The notes below the pieces were generated by a model. The model saw nothing but the letters and a program-made list of their open reading frames with translations, was not told the DNA's origin and ran no database searches. A DNA stretch of 64,000 nt from Solenopsis invicta (Eukaryota > Arthropoda > Insecta > Hymenoptera > Formicidae): NCBI RefSeq assembly GCF_016802725.1, contig NC_052671.1, positions 1,427,001 to 1,491,000 on the forward strand, written 5' to 3'. Shown here one piece after another: positions 13,081 to 24,834 of this stretch. How positions within the stretch are numbered: the first letter of the stretch is position 1; the number at the start of each line of letters is the position of its first letter. The position numbers and the translations under genes were made by a program.

Positions 13081-13930
13081 TTATATTTAAATTCTCATCA
13101 TGGTTCGACGTTGAGTCTTTTGCAAAGCTAGAACACAATCGATGTTTATGGATTTCCATCCACATGTGCAAGTAGAAATCGCCACGTGAAATCGTGTAGT
13201 TGATAGTAGCAATTACAAATCGCGTGATTTGTGGTCATAACTCGTCGCGACGGCGGCGTCGTGACGCTCCCAGGTTACCTGCAGGTGGCCGGCACGAAGT
13301 TACCTTCGCCTTCAGCACGGCACTGCTTTTTGAATGACGGAATATTACAGTGGGTTTTACATCCCCTCGCGAAATTAGTGATGTGTTCGTTCAAACCAGC
13401 AAACTCCATCATACATCAGGCAATTTGAAATACAGTTTCTAAATTTGATTCGGAAAGTATTACGTTTCAGCTTTTTTAAATTTTTACTTTTATGACAACA
13501 CTTTTATCATTAAACTTATGAAACAATTTTTAATAAATTTTTAATTGTAAAACAAATATTATAAATTAACTTTTAAAGATTTTTTCGTATTAACTTTGCG
13601 GAACCACATAATATGATATGATAAAAAAAAAGGAATTTCGTAATATTTCGTTTCATCAGTAGACAGGAATTTAAAACACGATCAGTGCTATAGCGTCGAC
13701 AATTCAGCCGACAGGAGTCGACAAATGTGGCGGATTTAGAAAGTCACGAATGCGAACTGCGACTGTCGCCGACACTCAATTTATTCGCTGCCGCCAAACT
13801 CGTTCGGCTGCTAATTGAAAAGCGGACAAATTAACACAGTGAACGGATCGTTCCAATTAATAATGTGCGTCTGCAACAATAGATAAACGAATGCAATACG
13901 AATACCGGGACGTGCTGATTATTAACGACG
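13081..13930. other. Two GC-balanced patches
   Basis: Patches at 13090-13430 and 13680-13900, separated by AT-rich DNA. The first holds a CACGTG E-box (about 13181) and a PstI-type palindrome context with gcaggtgg. The second is CpG-rich. No exon structure is visible. Confidence 0.35.
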
Positions 13931-14430
13931 AATAAAGAGAATTGATTAATCGAAATTTGTGATGAATTCGCAATATCATTTTTATATCTTCTCAACATGC
14001 AAAACAATTAAACTTATTTTATTTTTGAGAACGATCTTAGAGAAAAGAAGGCTTCGATTTGAGCTATGCTCAAATATTTATCATTTTATTTTAATTTAAT
14101 ATTATCTTTAACGTTAATTAAAAATTATATTAAATTTATTATATAAGTTTGGATGCGAATTCTTTTTATTATTTCTTTTTATCGTATGTTACTTTCGAAT
14201 ATTTGTAGAAGATAAATCATATATTAAAAATACGCTATTACGTAACAGATCACGTGTAGTGGACTACTAAATATTACAGGCATCTACTAAAGTGCAGAAA
14301 TTTGAGTAATTTGAAGTTGTTGACGTGTAATATGAGAAAAGTGACTCGACACAGTTCGAAGAAATCATCCCTTAGTTCTACGAATATAGTATAACCAATG
14401 AGCACCGTGTAACAAATACAAACGATTATT
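13931..14430. other. AT-rich stretch
   Basis: AT-rich DNA with no supported feature. Confidence 0.55.
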
Positions 14431-14830
14431 ATCGAGCCCCATTTGAAGGGGAGACAGTAATTATAATGATTATATTGGAGTTGGGTGGTACGCGGCCGGC
14501 GAGGAATAAATTACAGGTTTGCTTGCTGTGTGCGGTCGACATAGCACCATAGGCTGGTTCGATAGATGCGTATCACAGTGTTTCATGCGACAGAGAGAGC
14601 CACTGCAACTGCCGGTTTCCGCAATTTCTTATCGCCGTTAATATGGCCGTCATATAGAGTTAAAGTCTCGAAACTCTGATCCTTAAAACCTGATCCTTAA
14701 AAAATTAAAAAATCGTGCATTTGCCTCGCGGTGAAAGGCGGCACTGCAAATTGCGGATGGTGTCAAGGCCTTATTACAATCTTAAAGAAATTAGACACTA
14801 TCGCACCTGGATCATGGAATGATTCATTGA
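14431..14830. other. GC-balanced patch with short direct repeat
   Basis: Sequence around 14510-14670 is GC-balanced, has no long frame on either strand, and resembles a dense binding-site region (AATATGGCCGT, TAATTGAA-like words). A perfect 13-bp direct repeat ctgatccttaaaa lies at 14676-14688 and 14690-14702. It is a candidate conserved non-coding element; conservation is untested. Confidence 0.35.
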
Positions 14831-15547
14831 ATGGTAATAGCTAACAATTAATAATTTCAGCAAAGCGGCAATCTTGTGCATATGCATCAATTATTATTCA
14901 ATTTAAACCTATAAATTATGAACATTATAAAATACGAGTTGTGTACGTATAAAACATAATAGATGTGAATGACAACTCTTAAAGAAAATTAGTTAATTTA
15001 TGACGATTCTTACGAAAAATAAATACATTTTTCTCGCATAACTCTTTTATAAAATTATTGTAAGCGTTATCCAGTGAAAATTCTAAAAGAAAAATTTACT
15101 ACATTCCAAAAACAACAGCAACTTTTATATATTGTCACTTTCAATCATCATTATAATAATTTAAAAAAAAAGATGATCTTCATATAAATTTCCTAAATAC
15201 TTCTATTAAATGTTATTTATTAAAATTGTAATATATATTCCTACACAAAAAGAACAGAAAAAATTTTATTAAACACTCAAAATAATTATATAAGGCGCTT
15301 AAATTAATTGCTAGAATGTCAAATTTTTTCAGCATTATTGAGCGTCTTACATATTTCTTTCATGAACCAACAAAATTATTTTTAGATCGGTGCCTAGCTA
15401 AATTTTTAAATATTTTAGAAAAATCATTTTTTCCCTGTTTCTATTTGCAGCTATTTCTATTTACAGATATATTTTATTTTTCGTGATTTTTATCATTTTA
15501 GTATTTTAATATGCGTATCTTTTTTTCTCATATCTTCATTTAGATTT

Positions 15548-15550
<3 letters not shown>
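14831..15550. other. AT-rich stretch
   Basis: AT-rich, ending in T/C-rich sequence before the TA tract. Nothing identified. Confidence 0.55.

Positions 15551-15617
<67 letters not shown>
15551..15617. repeat. (TA)n microsatellite, 67 bp
   Basis: Uninterrupted TA dinucleotide run of about 33 units. It is self-complementary and can extrude as a cruciform. The Y-I repeat frame across it is an artefact. Confidence 0.95.
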
Positions 15618-15619
<2 letters not shown>

Positions 15620-16190
15620 TACATAGATATTTATTGTTTCGTGTCTCTTTTCTTTTTATATCTGGTGCTTCCGTGTTCCTTCACTTCTTTTTTGCAAAAC
15701 GTTACACAGTCCACTTCTTCATTCTCAATCTTCTTACTCTTATCTTCTCTCGTCTGTATCCTTCTTCACACTTCCCTTGTTTGTGACACCATCTTTCTCC
15801 TCCGCCCCTTTCTTCCTTTGCGAGGCGCACCGAGTACAGCGATACATGCGATTTTCTTCTCCACGTTCCTCTTCTTATTCCTCTCTTCTCACTACGGCGA
15901 AGATTGTCGCGCGATTAGTGTAGGCTCCGATGTCACCTGGAAGATGTATTGCCCTCGTGCCTTGGACCGCATTATATGTATCCGCGGTGTATGCATATCT
16001 GCTGCGGCTTATACGGGCACCGTTTATATACGGTAACGGTGTAAGTGTATAATCACCGATCGCATTTGCTTGCACTTTGTGTCAAGCCACGGCACCTTGC
16101 ATGTCACTAAGCATCAACGATGTGACGTATCCCGTGTAAACGAAGTCATACGTTGTACGTGTGATTTCGAGCGATAAACGCGATCATTAA
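15618..16190. other. Pyrimidine-rich then CpG-rich patch
   Basis: The plus strand is T/C-rich to about 15900 and CpG-containing to about 16140. The 131-codon plus frame and 66-codon minus frame are low-complexity and overlap. No coding gene is supported. Confidence 0.4.
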
Positions 16191-18200
16191 TGTCTTGTCT
16201 ATGTCGAGTATCACATTTTATTTATTAGAATAATTGTTCTCTTTTCAAGATGTTCTCACTTCAAAGATATAGCAAAAAAAAAAAAATTTGCTGCATTAAA
16301 ATGTAATTTTTAATAATTGTGCTATTTTCTTAAGATCAAATATAACCTACATTATTATAATTGTTGCTATACGCGCACGCGTGTAACTGAATAAATGAAA
16401 TTTCTAGAAAAAAAGGAGCACATCAAGGAAGATACTTGTATGGTAAAACGATGACATTTCTAACGACACTACCAATTGCGAATATTGAGAATTATGTTTT
16501 TTCAATAAAAAGAAAAATATAAATTCAAAAAGATTAAACAGCTCGGCAGCTGCAACAATTGCGTCCAAAGCCACGCTTGTTCCTTCCCCCTATACTCCGT
16601 TCACTTTAAATTTTCCTGATATGATAAATTAATTCGACTAATAAGCAAGATAGAACATTTACCAATTCTGTTCTATAAAATTGAAAAGATATTGAGTTCT
16701 TGATATCATTTCTATAATGTGCCATTTAATGGGGTTTACTATCTGTACGTCAACTATTTAAAAGAAATGCACAATGCGTGTTCCGTATCTTTCTTATTTT
16801 CTCTTTTCTTGTAAAATGTAAAATTTCAAATAAAATACAAAAGTATAGAACTGTAGGATAATGCACCGGTTTCGTGAACCCGACCATCCAATGATTCACT
16901 GTTGCTCGTTACTCAAACAGCTTTTTACTTTAATCATATTAATGAAGCATTTAATCTTGCGGCGTGTTTTACAAGCCGCCGGGTGTGTGGGCCTATCCTG
17001 ATTCCGTTGTTGATGACGACTTCTCAGCACTACTTTTGTGAGCATCTTTCTAATCTTTAGTCGTATTCACTGTGTGTCTCCTTCTTAGTCTTATTTTTTA
17101 TCCTTCTTCGTCTATTTTTAACTAATTGTTGTTTTATTTTTTATCCTCCAGCAATGTTCGCTAATAAGTCTCCTTTAGACTTCCATTTACACCTTCACGA
17201 TGATATATGAATGCTCAAGTCATTAATTATTCAGAAATCATTACAACGGTGCATTATAATACAATGTATTACATGCACTTAGATTCTGATATATTTATAC
17301 GAATAATATTATTTAAAAAATGATTAATAAAGAAATTGTTAAAAATAATTGAATTTGTGTGCGATTTTTTAATATTATCATTGTTATTATTATAATTTCA
17401 ATGTTCTCATTCTTCGATAAAATTAAAACTTTTGTAACAAAAATACATTTTTGATAGTTAACTCAATTAAAATAATTAATTAATTACAAAAACGTATTTT
17501 ATATACAATGACATTTTTTAACTTTCATATTTTTCTGCGTTTTTTAATAAATTATTTATTTAGCATCTGTCTTAATCTGCACTAATAAATTTTCGAGATG
17601 AGTTTAATTTTTTTATAAATAAATAATTTTAGTTTCAGTTGTAATATTATAGTATAAAAAGTTATGATCTTACAAAGTTTATTATATTATACACAAGCGC
17701 TGTTCATGAATTCACTAACGAAAAAAAGCCGCATTCATATAAATAAAAGAAATTAATTGAAAAATTTAACTATTAAATGGAAAACTCAATATATCGCAAT
17801 AAAACGCTATAAAACACGAAATATGAGAATTAATAGATAAATCATAAGGGCCATTTAAAAAACTCGCCGGAAAACCGCTCTTGACCCGCTCAGATTTCGA
17901 GATGTCTCCTGATTTATCATCTGTTAGTTCTAGAGATGATATCTTTGTGTCGATTGTCGCTCCGTATCGATCGGGCATAGCGAGTTACAAATATTGTAAC
18001 TGGGTTATAGAATTATAGGATAGCATATTATATTTAATATATGCATAATAAAATTTAAATAATATAAATAAATATTTTATAAAAAAAAGTAGTAAGTAAT
18101 ATATAAAGTAGAATCATATATTACATAATTCTACTTTTTAGTGAAATAATTTTCATTCGCGCAAACCATCAAAATTTTATAAAATTATGATGAATAAGTT
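16191..18200. other. AT-rich stretch with one patch
   Basis: Mostly AT-rich. A modest patch at 16860-17080 contains an inverted CCAAT-like sequence and no long frame. A 70-codon minus frame at 17766-17978 has GC-balanced codons in its first half but no supporting splice signals. No gene is assigned. Confidence 0.45.
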
Positions 18201-18300
18201 GCTTACGTTATACCAAGCAAGCTGCACGGACATGCTCCAACAAGGTTCGAGGCGTTGCAACGTCACTTACCTGAAACAATAAATTACATTACTGTTAGAT
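18201..18300 (-). promoter_or_regulatory. Candidate recursive splice site or recursive-splicing exon
   Basis: Read on the minus strand, CTAAC (18294-18298, branch-point consensus) is followed about 25 nt later by TTTCAG (18271-18276) joined directly to GTAAGT (18265-18270), the ideal 5' splice site. Next come 57 GC-balanced bases (18214-18270) open for 19 codons (VSDVATPRTLLEHVRAACL), ending at GTATAA (18208-18213). A second donor, GTAAGC, is at 18201-18206. Juxtaposed acceptor and donor is the known ratchet-point arrangement in long insect introns. It could instead be an ordinary small cassette exon. Either reading implies a minus-strand gene whose intron covers this region. Confidence 0.45.
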
Positions 18301-18910
18301 ATAGATTGTACGCATGTACGTACATATATACACATATGTACATTCTGTTAATGTTTGATACATTGTTTTATTTACATGTTTCTACATATCTTATATATCA
18401 TCTACGTTATGTAATGCCTGATTTATATCATATGTTATTTTTATAGCAGAATTAAATATTAATACATATATTATGCCAATCAAATTACACAAAATATAAA
18501 TATCTTTACAAAATTGGCGTTTAAAATTTATTTGAATTTAACTTCAATATAAAATATAATTATATAATACACTTATATTTTGTTATCTTAATAAATGTAA
18601 TTAGTTATTATGGCCAATAAACAATACGTAGAAAAAATACGACATACAATTATTATTTAATGAATAATAAAACAAGTTGCTAACATCATTTACCAATTAA
18701 ACTGACATATATTCATCCCAATATCCGCGCGATAAGATCACGGCATGGTAATAACAATGATATCTGAAGCACGGTCCAACATCTGTATTCATTCTTATTG
18801 GCTGATACTCGGCGCGCACATTTATTGGTCTCTACTGACACGTGGTGTCACCCACTGCACACTTTGCTATCCCCAAAAACCCACAGGATAACGCGCACAG
18901 TTAGACACCA
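18301..18910. other. AT-rich stretch then small patch
   Basis: AT-rich to 18710. A 200-bp GC-balanced patch follows, with an E-box CACGTG (about 18839) and two inverted-CCAAT words (attgg). No frame of interest. Confidence 0.4.
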
Positions 18911-19640
18911 TCAAAATCTGAATATTTGTTAAATTTTAATCACCTTCACTAATTTAAATTTTCCAACACCTAGTTTTATTTGATCAATAACTGTGAGTAA
19001 TGACACGAATTCTTGTGACATAATGTAATCGGCGCGACCCCTAACATGATTTTAGGCAAAAGATGTATAAAAGAGGCAAAGGGAGTGAAAAAGAAAAAAA
19101 GGAGCGGCACGAGACAGAGTGGAGACACCACATAAACCTTTCAGACCGCAAGCCACCACATAAATATAATAGAGAAGGTAAGGCCTCGTGATGGTCGGCC
19201 GGCATTGCCCGCCGAACCGTCACGGACTCAGCACGTCCTACAGGAAGGGGGAATTTGCGCGAGGTGGGGTAGATGGGTGGACGTGTCAGAGACAAAGTGG
19301 TGGCCGCGCGGGGTTGAAGGGGGCATTGGTGGCCGACTCCTCTCTCTACGCCGCGCAATACACAGCGGCGTGAAACACGGGGAAACGGCACGAATGATCG
19401 ATGGGATTCTGCGCCGTTGCGGGCATGGCATAGGTACATACCCCCACTTTCTCACCACTCACACACAGAAGAGAGGCAGTGGGGAACTTGTACTCCCCTC
19501 TCCCCAACATTGACGGGCGTGCTACGCCGCCTGGTGGGCACGATGCACGTGGTTTCGAAGAAGTTTTAAGCTTTATTTCATAGATGGCGCACTGTACATT
19601 CGGCGCCCGAAGCGCCATCCTACAGTGAATTGATGAACAT
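18911..19640. other. CpG-rich patch with many overlapping frames
   Basis: GC-rich from 19040 with frames up to 132 codons open on both strands and several registers, so none is preferred. A strong donor-like AAG|GTAAGG lies at 19174-19182 on the plus strand without a matching acceptor. Near the right edge, 19581-19590 (TAGATGGCGC) and 19611-19619 (AGCGCCATC) form opposed CTCF-like half motifs. Likely regulatory; no gene is assigned. Confidence 0.35.
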
Positions 19641-20320
19641 TGTCGATACAAAAAAAGTCAGTCTGATTGGAAAGCCGATAAGTCAGCAAAAAAGGAAAGC
19701 ATTATTTGTTTATGGCATAAATCATGTGATACAATGATACAAGTAATTAATAAAATAATCAATATAATTAATGTATACGTTAGTAAATTCAAGATATTCT
19801 TCTAAATTATTCTAAAAGAAACTTAGTAAATAATTTAAAAAAAGGAATACATATATATTATTGCGCAAGCTTGTCTGTAAAACAGACAATACACATTTTT
19901 TCTATTATTTGAGAAAATTAAATAATTATTTTTACATACAAAATCTTTTTAACTGTGGTAAATTGAACTTAAGTAGAAAAATATTAAAAAATTTCAGTTA
20001 AAAAAAGATTAATTTATAAATATTTTTTAAACAAGAACTCTGCTCCTATAGTGATATATATTATTCTTATAACAAAATAAGTTTACTCTTAAAAATTTAT
20101 TATCTAAAATTTTAATCATGTTTAGAAAATAAATTAGTATGGATAAAGCGATTTAAATATGTAAATATTTAACGATATTATTGAGTTATAAAGAATTTTT
20201 AGTGCCACATATTTCATAAATTTTGCGAAACTTAAGCAATTCTAGTTTATAAATATTAATATGTTTACGCGATGCATTTGTTATTTGTTGATGCATGTCA
20301 CAACACATCAACTTAATTGT
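19641..20320. other. AT-rich stretch
   Basis: AT-rich. A short hairpin GTTGATG / CATCAAC lies at about 20287-20312. Nothing else. Confidence 0.5.
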
Positions 20321-20930
20321 CGGATTGATAAATCATTCACGATCAGTCGCCGTGCATGCGTGGAGTAATGCAATTACCTCCCGGCTAGAACTGATCGGCT
20401 TAGGTGATTTGTTGAAACCTCAAGGTGAAACTTAGTTACGCGACACCTCACGCGCACGTGCCCATAAACTGAGAACGCGTGAAGCATATATTTGTGAAAT
20501 GCAACCATCGGACCACCCATACTCCGCAGCCCCTTCTACACGCCCATTGACGTGAGTATTGTTCTCATGATCGCGCGCAGAGATAAAAATTATTGAATGA
20601 AAGAAAACTCGTTCTACAAGGAAACGCTAATATGATATCTACACAGAATGAGCATATAATTTTATTCATAAGTTCAAAATTAATAACATGATGGAAGAAA
20701 ATTGGATCTACAGAAATTTAATTTGTCAACTGGCAACCTAGCAGCAGATTGTGCTTACGCACAGAGTACGTAAAGTAATTTACACAATTTAAAATATTGT
20801 AAAAGATATTTATTATATTGACAACAATGTGATTTATGTGGTTATTTATCGAACAGCTAATGATAATCTTCAAGAATAAAAATAAAAAGTCAGATATCAT
20901 GGTGTTTTAGGGGACATAAGCATCATATAA
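20321..20930. other. GC-balanced patch then AT-rich
   Basis: A patch at 20330-20580 contains taatgcaattac-type homeodomain-like words, a CACGTG E-box and no long frame. It has the look of an enhancer, by inference. It is AT-rich afterwards. Confidence 0.35.
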
Positions 20931-21560
20931 TTAGTCGCACTCAACTTCACAGTGGGATATCGCGCCTCCAAGGGTATTGTACTTTATATCACGAAAGTAG
21001 CGCGAAGCACGGTAAAGCAATTGATCAATATAGCGCCAACAATCCCTTGTAGCTACCCCTCCGCAGCTTCCAAGCTCCGTCTGCCCCTTCCTCCACCTTC
21101 TTTCGTCCAAGTCCCAACGGCGCGGAGAGAACGCACCCCCATAACAAGTTTCTTACTCATCTTTTTCGTTCAATAACTCTCCATCCAAGATGGCCACCGC
21201 GGTCGTCCCTCATTGGCTGGGGGAAGGGTCGCAGGGGTCTGTACGGGGTTTGGGTGGTTGACCCGTAGTGGTGCGGTGCGGGGCGCAGGAGGGGGTTGGA
21301 AGCAGTGACGCTATCTATCTTCCGTTGCCTTGGCTCGGCGTAACATAAGGCAAGATAAATTGCGGGATCTCCCGGGTTCTTGAACCTTTCTGGCAAATTG
21401 CATAAGAATATCCACCCTCCACCCCACAGGCTGCCTCTTCTCTGCTCCTCCCCCCTGACTGCCCCCGCGGCTCCAATGGAATTGGAATTAACTCGAATAA
21501 ATCACCTCCGCGCGGCTCTGTACGGATACGCAAGAGCTTCGACCGTGTTTCCGCTCCACG
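20931..21560. promoter_or_regulatory. Promoter-like CpG patch with YY1/Pho-type site
   Basis: GC-rich block carrying CCAAGATGGC (21185-21194), which matches the YY1/Pleiohomeotic core, and an inverted CCAAT (21212-21216) 20 bp downstream. The ATG inside the YY1 word opens a frame of only 24 codons. A pyrimidine tract ending CCCCACAG lies at about 21414-21429 and is followed by 43 open codons, but overlapping frames on the other strand are equally open. Promoter or boundary activity is inferred. Confidence 0.3.
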
Positions 21561-22660
21561 AAGTTAAAATTTCTTTTAGTACAATACAATGTTATAGTAT
21601 TATAAACATTCATATTTTTCAGATCCTTTATAATAAAGATGAGATAAAATGTAAGAGTTTTGATAAATGTACAAATAACAAATATTATAACAATTTTTTA
21701 TTTTTTATGCAGCAATAATAAGACTTTTTAATTTTACGAAGATTTTTTAAAAATTATAGGCGATCGATATAATCAACCGCTTTATTAATTAAAAAACTAC
21801 TAACAATAACAGTTATAACAACTACATTTCAAGAAAACACATTGTTATAATATCTTAATTTCATCACAAATTTTTATAGTTTTACAATTAATATACTAAA
21901 AATTTCAATTGTATTTTTCATAGTATATCTCCAAGATTTATTATATGTATAGTCGATATGAGAATATAATTATAAAAACATCACATCAAATAGAAAATCT
22001 ATAAAACATTGCTGACATCAGTATTTGTAAGAAAATCAATGAAACCGAAGACACAATACGACAATACACTTGGTATCATGTATGTATGCACATACATATG
22101 TGCTTTTTCATAACAAAAATTAAGTATTTAAGATCTAATGCTTCGTACGACATCTTCGTATATCACAGATATGTTTGGTAGTTGATTCAAGGTAAAACAG
22201 TGACGCATGTAACACAAAAATAAAAAACAAATATTTTTATAAATTTATAATTTTTTAAACTAATAGGTTGAATAAATATTTGGACTGATATATTCAATTC
22301 AAAAATATTTTCAAACGCCGAAATGTACGAGTATATGACGCTGACTGTACGTGTGCGCGCGCACATTATGGCCAATTGATCAGAAGAACGTATCTCTGTC
22401 CTGCGTAAAATGATAAAGGTAATCTAATTCATATATCGTCAAATTTATTTCTCAAGTTATATTTTAAAAATATCTCATGTGAAAGCTGTTTTGTTAGTAA
22501 ACAATAGTATCACATAAAAGATAATATGTGATATTATTTGTAAATTGATATACAAAATTATTCATTGATAAGAAATGTCAGACACAAGCCAGTGCATAAA
22601 CCAAATCTGCCTCTTTAGTCAATATCCTAATACGGTTTATCTTGAGCTATTATCTACTTC
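21561..22660. other. AT-rich stretch
   Basis: AT-rich. A TTTTTCAG acceptor-like site at about 21614-21621 leads only into AT-rich sequence. Nothing supported. Confidence 0.55.
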
Positions 22661-23240
22661 ATTTGTCACAATTACGGGGCTCGTAACCCTTTTGCGCGCA
22701 TGCTTGTTGCGATATCTCGATCGCATGCCATCAGCATGACAGTTCCCCTCTTACTCAGGCAGAGAACCGAAGAGGGGAAGTGGCTGGTTATCACTGCCTG
22801 CCGGCTGACTGGCTAGCTGACTCTCCGTATCGCTTTCCGTGTATTACGGCAGGTCAGTAAATCCGAAAACGAGCTTTACGATTTGTTTACTCCGTACTGG
22901 GTTATGGGACCCGGTTATATAGCCGTAGGTATGCGCGGGCTATGTGATCGCGGCCATAAACGCGCCTGTTATGCGCTCGTAAACCGTGAGAGCCCCACTC
23001 AACGTTCGATGCTATAGCGGTGTTTCCCCTTCTGCGGTCGAGCATCGTAAAACACTTGTTTTACGATTGCTGCCTATCGTTGACGATGCTGCCACCGTTC
23101 GTGTGGCGAAAGTATTCAATGTGTTATCTGGATCGTCATTCTATCCCGTTTCCCGATCCTTTCCCTTTCCGTTCTCATGCTCAATTGAGTCTGAAGGACG
23201 TCGACGCACATGTTCGACGTCCTTGATAATGGACAAGGTT
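22661..23240. other. Hairpin-dense structured patch
   Basis: Perfect GC-balanced inverted repeats cluster here. TTCCCCTCTT / AAGAGGGGAA lie at 22743-22752 and 22770-22779. ATCGTAAAAC-actt-GTTTTACGAT is at 23044-23067. AAGGACGTCGA / TCGACGTCCTT lie at 23194-23204 and 23214-23224. Smaller ones are ATCGT-tg-ACGAT (about 23077-23088), CTCAATTGAG (about 23180-23189) and an enclosing AGCATCG / CGATGCT pair. Frames on the plus strand (68 and 104 codons) overlap and look non-coding. A structured ncRNA, a palindromic regulatory module or a foldback relic are all possible; no family is recognised. Confidence 0.45.
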
Positions 23241-23600
23241 ATTAGGTCAACTTTTATACATGTTTTTAACTGTAGTAAATTTTTATATACTACAATCTAG
23301 CTTTGTTGAAAGAAAAATATTTATTTATGTATTTATTTATGTTTATTTTGTCAATATTAAATATTTTTCATAAATCAACAAATTAAAGTTTAATCAGCTT
23401 TTCATTAGATACGTACGTTTAAAAGAAGAGGTAAACAAAATAATTCCCTTTGAGTGTACATGCACCCTAAGAAATTTCTCTTGCAAATAAAGTTGCACTT
23501 TACTAGAATTATTTCGTATCATCTTATCGTCTATTTTAACTATCGTCTAACAGAATTCTCATTGATACATCAAGCCTACTAATTCATCTCGTATGTTCCG
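23241..23600. other. AT-rich stretch
   Basis: AT-rich spacer between two patches, with no supported feature. Confidence 0.55.
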
Positions 23601-24300
23601 TACAAACATGCAAATTGCATGGTGGAGTAATGGTTTCGTGTCACGATCAGCGCGCCTCTAGCGGTCGACGTTTTATCGACGACTGCTCTATCGGTGACGC
23701 CACGCTTCTACGTCACAAGGTTGACGTCATCAGCGGTATAGAAAAGGAGCGACGACAGCGTGAATGTGACGTAACTGGATCTAAAGGGAGAGAAAGAGAT
23801 AGGTTGCGCCAGCCATGCTGCTGTAGGTAGGGGAAGGAAGAAAAGGGAGCCATTATAGAAGGGGCGCGACTAGGCTGAATCCTCCCCACCGGCCTGGTCG
23901 GCCCACCGAGGAAACAGCTGTCAGCTGCGTGGAGTTGCGGACCCACAACTCTCACCCACCAACCCTCCTACATTCTATTCTGTGTGCATGTGTGCGTTGG
24001 TACATGTGTCCCGTGTCCCAACCTAAACTCATCCAGGCACAGAATCAGCCGGGCTGCCACCCACCCCTGATGTTAAAATATTCTGGTGGGCGAGCAAGCG
24101 AGCGAGCGAGCGAGCGAGTGAGCGAGCGAGCGCGGGACGGGAATAGCCCGGGAGAATTATGGCCGCCTCCGAGAATCAAATAACTCTTTAATCCGCGGGC
24201 GCGTGTACGTTGCTCACGCTTCTTTCTACCGTATGTCGTTTGTCTCGCTACTGCTCTCTTGCGCACGTTGTAATTTTCTCGTCGCTGTCATTGATCTGAT
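23601..24300. promoter_or_regulatory. CpG patch with CRE cluster and CTCF-like site
   Basis: GCGCGCCTCTAGCGGTC at 23650-23666 resembles the insect CTCF core. Four CRE-type words follow within 80 bp: TGACGC (23695-23700), ACGTCA (23710-23715), the full palindrome TGACGTCA (23722-23729) and TGACGTAA (23767-23774). GC-rich sequence continues to 24290 with a CAGCTGTCAGCTG double E-box near 23921. The layout resembles a CREB/ATF-responsive promoter or enhancer. No downstream coding exon is visible. Confidence 0.35.
24091..24132. repeat. (GAGC)n microsatellite
   Basis: About ten GCGA/GAGC tetramers with two substitutions. The arginine/serine/glutamate repeat frames across it are artefacts. Confidence 0.85.
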
Positions 24301-24778
24301 TATCCACGATCGATGACACGTTAGCATTTATGTCAAATTATTGATTCGAAAGATTTTTGTAACTCATAAAAAGAAATTTATGTTATGTGTATATTTTAGT
24401 TTTCGCGACAAAAAAATAAAGATTTTTATATTTAACAATAATGAAGCTAGAATGATTAAAATAATGACTTTATTGAGATCTCTATTTGCCAATATATAGC
24501 AATATCTATACATATATAACAGGCTATAATTAAAATACAAAAAATAATTGTAGGAGTAAAATTATAAAAATAAAAAAAATTAAAATTTAGTAAAACAGAT
24601 TCCATACTAAATATAAAATTAAAAATTAATAATTTGAATAGATAAATTGTACTAGATAATACGTCAAATATTTATATTACAAATTTTTTCAGATTCTATT
24701 GTATAAAAATAAATGACTTACTTTAAAACAAATAATTTATTGAAATACATGTAAATATAGAGCAAGGGTGTATGAAAC

Positions 24779-24780
<2 letters not shown>
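24301..24780. other. AT-rich stretch
   Basis: AT-rich, nothing identified. Confidence 0.55.

Positions 24781-24831
<51 letters not shown>
24781..24831. repeat. (GA)n microsatellite
   Basis: Nearly pure GA run of about 50 bp with one AA interruption. Long GA tracts can bind GAGA-type factors; that role is inferred. Confidence 0.95.

Positions 24832-24834
<3 letters not shown>

Noticed and set aside
14551..14570. ggttcga words as tRNA B-box candidates (also 18243, 33377)
   Set aside because: No A-box at proper distance and no acceptor stem; no tRNA cloverleaf.
15547..15786. Frame with a long Y-I repeat
   Set aside because: Translation of the (TA)n microsatellite.
22081..22120. Alternating atgtatgtatgcacatacatatg palindromic run
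   Set aside because: Imperfect and low-complexity; no stable unique hairpin.
22168..22190. agatatgttt start resembling miR-190
   Set aside because: Only the first ten bases agree and no hairpin partner is present.
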